A stretch of DNA of 48,462 nucleotides from Geminicoccus harenae (GTDB lineage Bacteria > Pseudomonadota > Alphaproteobacteria > Geminicoccales > Geminicoccaceae), in contig NZ_JABGCL010000032.1 in the NCBI RefSeq assembly GCF_019800005.1, forward strand, positions 1-48,462. The letters are read 5' to 3'. The notes below the pieces were generated by a model, which did no database searches, was not told the origin of the DNA, and saw nothing but the letters and a program-made list of their open reading frames with translations. Position numbers and translations under genes: made by a program. This document shows positions 42,591-48,462 of the stretch, one piece after another. Position 1 is the first letter of the stretch, and every line of letters starts with the position of its first letter.

Positions 42591-44092
42591 GGCACGCCGC
42601 TCCGGGCATCCGCATCCAGCGCGTCCGCGGCGATCCAGCCGGACATCATCACCATCGGCATGCCGGGCCCGGGATGGGCGGCCCCGCCGGCCAGATAGAG
42701 GCCCTGCACCTGCCGGCTGCGGTTGCCGGGCTTGAAGGCGCCCAGGAACTTGCCGTGGCTCGCCAGCCCGTAGATGGCGCCGTTCAGCACCTTGTAGCGG
42801 TCGTGAATGTCCTGCGGGGTCAGGTGCCGCTCGACCACGATCCGTTCCTCCAGCCCGGTCATCCCGGCGGTGCGCTCGAGCTTGTCGATGATGACCTTCC
42901 GGTAGGACGGGAACATCTCCCGCCAGTCCTGGCCCGGCCGCAGATAGGGCGTGTGCACCAGGACATAGAGCGCCTCGCCGCCCGGCGGCGCCACGCCCGG
43001 CTCGGTGACGGCGGGTGCCGCCAGATAGCAGGTAGGGTCGGGTGCCGGCCGGCCCTGCCGATAGATATGGTCGAACTCCTCCTCCGGGTCGCGGGAGAAG
43101 ACGAAGTCATGGTGCGCGAGCTGCTCGTAGCGCCGGTCCAGGCCCAGATAGAGCACCACGCCCGAGCAGGCGGGCTCGAAGCCCTTGCGCGCGTAGTGCT
43201 TGGCCGCCTGCCCGCCCACCAGTTCCTGGTAGGTGCGGATCGCGTCCATGTTGGACACCACCGCGTCCACCGGCTCCACGCCGCCGGCCGTGCCGATGCC
43301 CCGCACCCGGCCGCCCTGGATGTCCAGCCCGGTCACCTCCTCGCCCAGCCGGAACCGGCAGCCGACCGAGGTCGCGAGTTCCTGCAGGGCGGTCGCCACG
43401 GCGCGGGTGCCGCCCATTGGGTACCAGACCCCGTCGGCCGCCTGCATATGCCCGATCGCGCACAGCACCGCCGGTGCGCCATAGGGCGAGGAGCCGACAT
43501 ACTGGGTGAAATGGTCCAGCATCTGGGCCAGGCGCTCGTCCTTGACCTTGCCGCGGATGGTGCCGGCGACCGACCGGCCCATGCGCAGCGAGAGGACGTC
43601 GCGCAGGGTGGCCGGGTTCAGGTTCTCCTTGAAGTTCATCGTGTCGAACAGGTCTTCCACCGACTTCCAGAAGAAGAACCGCTCGGAGATCCCATGGAGG
43701 TTGGCGGCCAGGTCCTGGAAGGCGCGGTAGCCCCGCCCGGCCGAGGTGCCGGGCGCGAACACGTCCATGGTGGTGGCCATGGCGCCTACGTCCTCGAGGA
43801 GGTCGATCCGGCTGCCGTCGTCGAAGAAGCAGCGCCATTGCGGGTCGAGCCGCACCAGTTCCAGGTGGTCGGCCAGCTTCCGCCCGGCCTCGGCGAAGAT
43901 CCGCTCCAGCACGCGTGGCACGGTCAGGATGGTCGGCCCCATGTCGAAGCGGAAGCCGCCTTCCTCCAGGAGCGCCGCCTTGCCGCCCGCCCAGTCGTTC
44001 TTGTCGAACAGCACGACCTCGTGGCCCCTGGCGCCCAGCACGCAGGCTGCCGCCAGTCCACCCAGTCCGCCGCCGATCACCGCAACCTTCAT
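42587..44092 (-). CDS. CrtI/CrtN-family carotenoid desaturase or oxygenase
   Basis: A 501-residue FAD flavoprotein of the phytoene-desaturase family. VAVIGGGLGGLAAACVLGAR is the FAD-binding motif; FRFDMGPTILTVPRVL and WYPMGGTRAVATALQELA are family features; LYLAGGAAHPGPGMPMVMMS is the C-terminal flavin motif. In C30 clusters one such enzyme (CrtN) desaturates dehydrosqualene or squalene and a paralogue (CrtP) oxidises the terminal methyls. With two paralogues here I cannot say which is which. ATG 44092 follows the DUF2141 gene after 13 bp; the stop overlaps the acyltransferase ATG. Confidence 0.85.
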   Translation of the reverse strand: MKVAVIGGGLGGLAAACVLGARGHEVVLFDKNDWAGGKAALLEEGGFRFDMGPTILTVPRVLERIFAEAGRKLADHLELVRLDPQWRCFFDDGSRIDLLEDVGAMATTMDVFAPGTSAGRGYRAFQDLAANLHGISERFFFWKSVEDLFDTMNFKENLNPATLRDVLSLRMGRSVAGTIRGKVKDERLAQMLDHFTQYVGSSPYGAPAVLCAIGHMQAADGVWYPMGGTRAVATALQELATSVGCRFRLGEEVTGLDIQGGRVRGIGTAGGVEPVDAVVSNMDAIRTYQELVGGQAAKHYARKGFEPACSGVVLYLGLDRRYEQLAHHDFVFSRDPEEEFDHIYRQGRPAPDPTCYLAAPAVTEPGVAPPGGEALYVLVHTPYLRPGQDWREMFPSYRKVIIDKLERTAGMTGLEERIVVERHLTPQDIHDRYKVLNGAIYGLASHGKFLGAFKPGNRSRQVQGLYLAGGAAHPGPGMPMVMMSGWIAADALDADARSGVP

Positions 44093-44105
44093 CGCCCGTC
44101 CTCGC

Positions 44106-44519
44106 CTAGCCGCCGAACAGCGGCCTGACCTTGATCTCGATCGTTTGATCGCCCGACAGCTCGAACAACGCCCCGGAGAAGCTCGGGGGCGCGATGCGGC
44201 CGACATCGTTGCTGAAGCCATAAGGCTCGGTCGGCAGGCCCAGCCCGTTGCGGTTGAGTTCGCCACTGCCGTCCAGGTCCTGGTAGACCGCCACCGCATA
44301 GCTGCCGGGTTCCAGGCCCGGGAACTGCACGTCCCTGCCCGGCACCACCGCGGCCTTGCTCGCCCCATGCGGGCAGCCCTGCTCGTCGAAGCTCTTGTTG
44401 CAGACCGCGATCCGGAGCACGCCCGTCGCCTCCGCCACGCCCGTGATTCGCACGGTGAGGGTGGCGGCGGAAGCAGGTGCGGCTGCCAGCAGCAGCGCCA
44501 CCGCCAGGATCGCCCTCAT
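44106..44519 (-). CDS. exported DUF2141-domain protein
   Basis: A 137-residue periplasmic or outer-surface protein. The signal peptide is MRAILAVALLLAAAPASAAT. The mature part is a DUF2141 beta-sandwich: VRITGVAEATGVLRIAVCNK, LEPGSYAVAVYQDLDGSGEL, and GLPTEPYGFSNDVG, all diagnostic. Function is unknown. It lies between the two CrtI-like genes, coupled to the upstream one by an ATGA overlap, so it belongs to the pigment operon; a role in binding or placing the finished pigment outside the inner membrane is a guess. The reading frame extends upstream to 44729 within the neighbour, which I do not accept as coding. Confidence 0.8.
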   Translation of the reverse strand: MRAILAVALLLAAAPASAATLTVRITGVAEATGVLRIAVCNKSFDEQGCPHGASKAAVVPGRDVQFPGLEPGSYAVAVYQDLDGSGELNRNGLGLPTEPYGFSNDVGRIAPPSFSGALFELSGDQTIEIKVRPLFGG

Positions 44520-46078
44520 GCCGCCACCTCCACCCGCTCGTCCGCGGCATCGGCCAGCGGCGCCTCGTCCAGGATCGGCAGGTCGCGATGGTCGATGCCC
44601 AGATCCTCCAGGAGCAGGCGCACGCTGATCCTGGCACCCTCGAAGATCACCGGCAGGCCGCTGCCGGGGTGGGTCCCGCCGCCCACCAGATAGGTGCCGG
44701 GCGCGAACCGGTTGTGCGGCCTGAACCATAGCATCTGGCGCAAATCGTGAGCGAGGTTGAAGGTGGCGCCCCGCCCGACTCGGAACTCGTCCTGCCAGTC
44801 ATTGGGCGTCACCACCCGCTCGAACCGGATGCGCCGCTCCAGATCGCCCAGGCCCAGATGGCGCAACCGCTCCAGCACGAGCCGGCGGTAGCGGGGCAGC
44901 TCGGCCTGCCAGTCGATCCCGGCCCGCAGGTTGGGTACCGGCACCAGCACGTAGAGGCTGGCATGGCCGGGCGGCGCCATCCCGCCGTCGGTGAAGCCGG
45001 CATGCTGGACATAGATGGAGGGCTGCGGCGGCAGGATGCCCTCTTCGATCTCCCGGATGTTCTGCCGGTAGTCCTTCGCCAGGAGGATGGTGTGATGGCT
45101 CAGATCCGGCACCTCCCCCTCGATCCCCAGATAGAACATCAGGGTGGAGCAGGAGAGCCTGGCCCGGTCGATCCGGCGGTCGCCCCAGCGCCGCCGCACG
45201 GGTTCGGGTACCAGTTGCGCGATCGCACCCACGAAGTCGGCACCGATCACCACCGCGTCGACCTCGTCGCGGCTGCCGCCGGCATGGACCGCCTGCGGCC
45301 GGCCGCCCGCATACTCGATCCGCTCCACCTCCGTGCCCAGCCGGATCCGCGCACCCAGCCGCCGTGCCAGGGTGGCCATCGCCTCGGACACCGCGCCGCA
45401 GCCGCCCATCGGGTGGAACACGCCGTGCTCGTGCTCGAGAAAGCTCAGGATGGTGAACAGGCTCGGGCAGCGGAACGGCGACATGCCGAGATATTTGCTC
45501 TGGAACGAGAAGGCGAGCCGGACCCGGGGGTCGGTGAAGTGGCGGCGCAGGTCGCGATCCACCGAGGTGAACGGGCGCAGCCGGCCGAGCGAGGCCAGGA
45601 CGTCCGGGCGCAGATAGTCGGTGATCCGGGTGAACGGGTTCTCCAGCACCGGCCGGAAGGCGGCGAGCTTTTCACGGTTGTCGGCCAGGAAGCCCGCGAC
45701 CTTCGGCCCGTCGGCCGGCGACAGGGCCGCGATGTCCCGGGCCAGCCGCTCGGGCGAGGCGGAGGCGGCCAGCTCGCCGCCGCCCTCGAACACCAGCCGG
45801 TAGAGCGGGTCCAACCGGCGCAGCTCGACCATCCGGTCGAGGTCGGCGTCGCAACTGGCGAAGATCTCCCGCAGGATCCGGGGGTAGAGGAAGAAGGTCG
45901 GCCCCAGGTCGAAGCGATAGCCGCCAGGGGCGGTGATCGTGCGGGTGCGCCCGCCGACCTGGCCCGCGCGCTCGTACAGGGTCACGCGAATGCCGGCCCG
46001 GGCCAGCAGCAGGGCAGCCGCGAGGCCACCCGGCCCGGCGCCGATCACACCGACATGCGTTGTGCTCCTCGTCGGCAT
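44516..46078 (-). CDS. CrtI/CrtN-family carotenoid desaturase or oxygenase (paralogue)
   Basis: A 520-residue FAD flavoprotein, first gene of the pigment operon. VGVIGAGPGGLAAALLLARA is the FAD motif; YRFDLGPTFFLYPRILREIF, FQSKYLGMSPFRCPSLFTIL and FHPMGGCGAVSEAMATLARR are family features; YLVGGGTHPGSGLPVIFEGA ends the flavin site. It differs clearly from the second paralogue at 42587-44092, consistent with separate steps (desaturation against terminal oxidation, CrtN/CrtP). The ATG at 46078 is preceded by GGGGGC and AAGAAAGC; a start at 46123 has no better signal. A 254-bp spacer upstream likely carries the operon promoter. Confidence 0.85.
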   Translation of the reverse strand: MPTRSTTHVGVIGAGPGGLAAALLLARAGIRVTLYERAGQVGGRTRTITAPGGYRFDLGPTFFLYPRILREIFASCDADLDRMVELRRLDPLYRLVFEGGGELAASASPERLARDIAALSPADGPKVAGFLADNREKLAAFRPVLENPFTRITDYLRPDVLASLGRLRPFTSVDRDLRRHFTDPRVRLAFSFQSKYLGMSPFRCPSLFTILSFLEHEHGVFHPMGGCGAVSEAMATLARRLGARIRLGTEVERIEYAGGRPQAVHAGGSRDEVDAVVIGADFVGAIAQLVPEPVRRRWGDRRIDRARLSCSTLMFYLGIEGEVPDLSHHTILLAKDYRQNIREIEEGILPPQPSIYVQHAGFTDGGMAPPGHASLYVLVPVPNLRAGIDWQAELPRYRRLVLERLRHLGLGDLERRIRFERVVTPNDWQDEFRVGRGATFNLAHDLRQMLWFRPHNRFAPGTYLVGGGTHPGSGLPVIFEGARISVRLLLEDLGIDHRDLPILDEAPLADAADERVEVAA

Positions 46079-46332
46079 GCTTTCTTGCCCCCGCCGTCCC
46101 TTGGCTCCGAGCCGGCCTCCCACGCGACGCGCCCGTACCGGTCAGCTCGCATGGAAGTCACCGCTCGATCAGGCGAACTAATACGCCGATACGGAACGGC
46201 AAGGCACTGCCGATCAATTATTTTCCGGCATCGACCGGAGGCGTGTTCCCATGGCGATGCCTTGCAACTGTAATCAAGTGTGCATCCAACACTTGATCAA
46301 GCATAGTCATACGTACACTGCCGGGCCTTGGA
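46079..46332. promoter_or_regulatory. upstream control region of the pigment operon
   Basis: A 254-bp non-coding, AT-richer spacer. It is the only sizeable gap before ten packed genes, so the operon promoter should lie here on the minus strand. Bases 46200-46310 are AT-rich and contain the inverted repeat described separately. No -35/-10 pair could be fixed with confidence. Confidence 0.5.
46273..46297. promoter_or_regulatory. operator-like inverted repeat
   Basis: Perfect 9-bp arms ATCAAGTGT and ACACTTGAT with a 7-base spacer, followed immediately by a partly overlapping 10-bp palindrome CTTGATCAAG (46292-46301), giving three TCAAG half-sites. It is about 195-220 bases upstream of the first pigment gene. 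Spacing does not match PpsR/CrtJ sites (TGT-N12-ACA). It could bind a dimeric regulator. Confidence 0.45.
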
Positions 46333-47481
46333 TCACCGCTGCGTGGCTGCCGGCTGCATCGGGCTGCCCCAGCGCTCGATGAAGGGCCGCCAGTGCCGCT
46401 GGACCAGGGTGATCTCGTCCGGTGGGAGCCGGTGCTCCGCCTTGCGGTAGCTGGCCACCGCCCGCAGATGGGCCTGGAACTTCGGCAGCCCGTCCTCGAA
46501 GCCCGGCAGGTTCAGCTCGGTGAAGATGCGCTCCAGCTGGCCCAGCGGGTCACACTCGACATCCTCGAAGCGCACGGTGCAGCCCAGGCCCGGCGGCAGG
46601 ACCGCGAAGTCCTGCAGCAGCCGGCCCATGAGGGCCGGGTAGGTTTCCAGCACCAGCGCCTCGACATCGACCTCGGCCCCCTGGATCGCCAGCTCCTGGA
46701 ACAGGGTCCGGAACATCCGCACCGCCGACGCATAGACGGTGAGCGGGTCGCGGTGGACATGGATGAACCGGGCGTCCGGCCAGATCGAGCGGATCAGCCC
46801 GATCCGGGCGCTGTGCGCCGGGTTGCGCACCAGGAGCGGCCGGCGCCCCTGCTGGACGGTCATCTTGACCAGGTAGCGCTCGAGCGTGGCGGCCAAGCGG
46901 CGCAGCTCCTCCGGTCCGGCGCCGTCGAGGAACAGGCCCGGCACCAGCCAGTCGCCGGCGCGGCGCGGGAAGTACACGCCGTGATAGAACGACCAGGGCG
47001 ACAGGTTGGCGATCGCGAGCTCGTCCTCCTGCGGCAGGTCCGGGGCCAGCGGCACGCCGTCGATCAGCCGGGTCTTGGGATAGAACTGCTCGATGAACGG
47101 CCGCACCAGCCGCGCCAGCCCCAGCGCTTCCTGAGGCAGGCCCACCGCAATCGGCGGCAGGATGCCGAAGCCGTCATGCCGGCTCAAAAGGTTGCTCAGA
47201 TGGGTCGTGCCGCTGCGCCAGTAGCCCACCACGAACACCGGCGCCGGCAGCGTCTCCTTGCCGGGCAGCCAGTGGCTGGCGGCGGCTTCCGCAAGGGTGA
47301 AGGGCAACCGGCCGATGGCGGTAGCCAGGGCCAGGACGGGGACGTGCCAGCGACCGGGCGGAATCGGCCCAGCCTCGGCCAGGAGCCCCGCCAGGACCCG
47401 CAGGTCCGCACCGGCCAGCGGGTGAAACACTCGGTGCGCCCTGCCCCGCCCGCGCGAGGCCGGTGCCGGCAGCCATCCCAT
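46333..47481 (-). CDS. sulfotransferase-family protein
   Basis: A 382-residue enzyme of the PAPS-dependent sulfotransferase family (Sulfotransfer_3 type). The 5'-phosphosulfate loop is VFVVGYWRSGTTHLSNLL (residues 82-99); the 3'-phosphate-binding region is FIHVHRDPLTVYASAVRMFR, and the C-terminal RKAEHRLPPDE is usual. ATG 47481 has GGAG 6 bases upstream. It lies on the same strand just upstream of the pigment operon, separated from it by 254 bp. Sulfated carotenoids are known in some alphaproteobacteria, so pigment sulfation is possible, but the enzyme may act on a lipid or polysaccharide instead. Confidence 0.82.
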   Translation of the reverse strand: MGWLPAPASRGRGRAHRVFHPLAGADLRVLAGLLAEAGPIPPGRWHVPVLALATAIGRLPFTLAEAAASHWLPGKETLPAPVFVVGYWRSGTTHLSNLLSRHDGFGILPPIAVGLPQEALGLARLVRPFIEQFYPKTRLIDGVPLAPDLPQEDELAIANLSPWSFYHGVYFPRRAGDWLVPGLFLDGAGPEELRRLAATLERYLVKMTVQQGRRPLLVRNPAHSARIGLIRSIWPDARFIHVHRDPLTVYASAVRMFRTLFQELAIQGAEVDVEALVLETYPALMGRLLQDFAVLPPGLGCTVRFEDVECDPLGQLERIFTELNLPGFEDGLPKFQAHLRAVASYRKAEHRLPPDEITLVQRHWRPFIERWGSPMQPAATQR

Positions 47482-47564
47482 CGCTTCTCCACCATCCCGC
47501 AGCCGGCCGGGCAACGCGCCCGCTCACCCTGGAGAGGTAGCGCGGTGCCACGGCCAAGCCAGGG

Positions 47565-47581
47565 CTAGCGGCCTCCGCTAG
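47565..47581 (-). terminator. short hairpin at the 3' end of the DUF305 gene
   Basis: Arms CTAGCGG and CCGCTAG around a 3-base loop, overlapping the stop codon of the DUF305 gene. There is no T run after it, so it may slow or end transcription only weakly. Confidence 0.3.
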
Positions 47582-47988
47582 GGTGCTGCCGGCTGGCGCG
47601 CCAACCAGTCCTTCAGCACGGCGATCTCCGCCTCCTGAGTGGCGATGATCTCCTCGGCCAGCTTCCGCAGCTCCGGATCCTTGCCGTACTGGAGCTGCAC
47701 CCTGGCCATGTCGATCGCCCCCTCGTGGTGCGGGATCATCGCTTGGGCGAACAGCACGTCCGCATCCGTGCCGGGCGGCAGCATCATGGCGGCGTGCATC
47801 TTCTCGTTCGCAGCCTCCATGGCCTCGCGCGCGGGGCTGGTAGCGCCGCTCGACGCGGCCGAGCCGGTATCGGCGCTCGGCACCGCCTGCTCGGGCACAT
47901 GGCCCTCATGCACCGCTTCCTGGGCAATGGAGGGCACGGCCAGACAGGCCGCCAGCGCCGCGCCCATCAGGAGCTTGCAGGATCGCAT
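47578..47988 (-). CDS. exported DUF305-domain protein
   Basis: A 136-residue protein with a signal peptide (MRSCKLLMGAALAACLAVPS, cleavage near SIAQ-EA), a low-complexity linker (SADTGSAASSGATSP), and a DUF305 four-helix ferritin-like domain: FAQAMIPHHEGAIDMARVQL is the hallmark, followed by EIIATQEAEIAVLKDWLARQ. The HHEGA histidines and methionine-rich stretch MHAAMM suggest metal binding; many relatives are linked with copper. ATG 47988 has GGAG upstream. It is 96 bp upstream of the sulfotransferase gene on the same strand. Confidence 0.82.
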   Translation of the reverse strand: MRSCKLLMGAALAACLAVPSIAQEAVHEGHVPEQAVPSADTGSAASSGATSPAREAMEAANEKMHAAMMLPPGTDADVLFAQAMIPHHEGAIDMARVQLQYGKDPELRKLAEEIIATQEAEIAVLKDWLARQPAAP

Positions 47989-48319
47989 CTTCGTCTCCGT
48001 CGCTTGGTGGGCGGATGGTGAGGCCGAGCCGCAATGCCACTGGCAGCCAGGGGCTCAGGCTTCTGGCCCCAGACCGAGCGGCCTAGCCAGGCAAGCAGCG
48101 CTCAAGAACTCGGGCTGATATTGCGCAGGGCATGGTCGCCTTCAACAGCTGGCAGAGCCTGCTGGCAGACCCCCTAATCTGAGACGAGCGCCCTTCCCAA
48201 CCCGAACCTGTCGTAGAGCTGCCCAAAATGTTACGAAAAGTTTATATTTAATTTGACCACATCCGCGAGAAGGCAGAACCTGTGCGGCCATAGTGTCAGG
48301 ATCGATGGGAACAGGTATC
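47989..48319. other. intergenic region with AT-rich promoter-like patch
   Basis: 331 bp without a gene on either strand. Bases 48226-48262 are strongly AT-rich (around GTTTATATTTAATTTG), a likely promoter for the RTX-repeat gene starting at 48320. The upstream half should hold the DUF305 promoter on the minus strand. Nothing else recognised. Confidence 0.45.
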
Positions 48320-48462
48320 ATGGCCAAGCTGACCGGCACGAATGGCAACGACCGCATCACCGGCACCCGGTTCGATGACACGATCGATGGCCTGAAGGGC
48401 AACGACACCCTCTACGGCCGGGCCGGCAACGACCTGCTCTATGGCCGGCTCGGCAACGACCA
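48320..48462 (+). CDS. RTX calcium-binding repeat protein, N-terminal fragment
   Basis: Forty-seven codons plus two bases of a gene that runs off the window. From ATG 48320 it reads MAKLTGTNGNDRITGTRFDD and then IDGLKGNDTLYGRAGNDLLY, followed by another GRLGND. These are nonapeptide repeats of the haemolysin type (GGxGxDxLx), which bind calcium and fold as a beta-roll after type I secretion. No signal peptide, as expected for type I substrates. Repeats begin almost at the N-terminus, so any enzyme domain must lie beyond the edge. An AT-rich patch about 60-90 bases upstream is a probable promoter. Confidence 0.8.
   Translation, partial: MAKLTGTNGNDRITGTRFDDTIDGLKGNDTLYGRAGNDLLYGRLGND

Noticed and set aside
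42674..46273. Two long plus-strand ORFs (42674-44128 and 44747-46273)
   Set aside because: Shadows of the two CrtI-type genes.
46263..46300. PpsR/CrtJ-type operator upstream of the pigment operon
   Set aside because: The TGT and ACA triplets present do not have the 12-base spacing of that site.
48142..48408. 88-codon minus-strand ORF at the right end
   Set aside because: Overlaps the RTX repeats and the promoter region in antisense; no recognisable features.

Overview
The window is a piece of a high-GC (about 70% by eye) Gram-negative chromosome. The gene content points to an alphaproteobacterium: a divergent alphaproteobacterial-type PEP carboxylase, a heterotetrameric sarcosine oxidase operon, and the hemC-hemD-Mic60(mitofilin)-hemY order beside tsaD. 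The combination with a pigment cluster suggests a Rhodospirillales/Geminicoccales-like lineage, but this is inference and no marker here fixes the genus.

Layout. 1-315: AT-richer edge with one small unrecognised ORF. 0.3-7.2 kb: ppc, a SYLF-domain secreted protein, a TM2 membrane protein, a HAD hydrolase, an unknown protein and a class III nucleotide cyclase. 7.2-9.6 kb: an SDR and a secreted carboxymuconolactone-decarboxylase-like protein, divergent from an AraC-type regulator. 9.6-11.1 kb: an AT-rich spacer, a Tat-exported glycosidase-like protein and a small lipoprotein. 11.1-20.6 kb: a methylated-glycine catabolism locus, soxB-soxD-soxA-soxG plus a dimethylglycine-dehydrogenase-like GcvT flavoprotein, divergent from a GlxA/GbdR-like regulator. 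The operon is interrupted between soxB and soxD by an antisense GIY-YIG nuclease gene framed by REP-like palindromes. 20.6-27 kb: DUF3280 protein, tsaD, hemC, hemD, Mic60-like, hemY and tRNA-Thr(CGT). 27-35 kb: Gfo/Idh oxidoreductase, a frameshifted M20 peptidase, a deleted and frameshifted AbgT transporter, an SLC13/RCK transporter, an aldo/keto reductase and a dienelactone hydrolase.

35-46.1 kb, minus strand, is the most striking region. Ten genes overlap or nearly touch, most by ATGA stop/start overlaps: CrtI-type flavoprotein, DUF2141 protein, second CrtI/CrtN-type flavoprotein, PlsC-like acyltransferase, GT2 glycosyltransferase, a single-chain HpnC-HpnD fusion, HpnE, IspH, aldehyde dehydrogenase, glutathione peroxidase. 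Together they supply the enzyme classes for IPP/DMAPP to squalene (HpnC, D, E), desaturation and oxidation (two CrtI-like enzymes), aldehyde to acid (ALDH), glycosylation and acylation. That is the logic of a staphyloxanthin-like C30 carotenoid made through squalene. A sulfotransferase gene lies just upstream on the same strand, after a 254-bp spacer with an operator-like inverted repeat.

The right end has a DUF305 protein and the first 47 codons of an RTX calcium-binding repeat protein cut by the window edge.

Best candidates for something new: (1) the C30 pigment operon with an HpnC-HpnD fusion and a built-in ispH; (2) the REP-palindrome/GIY-YIG module inserted inside the sarcosine oxidase operon; (3) the paired decay of the M20 peptidase and AbgT genes. 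All assignments were made by reading the translated sequence; no database search was run.
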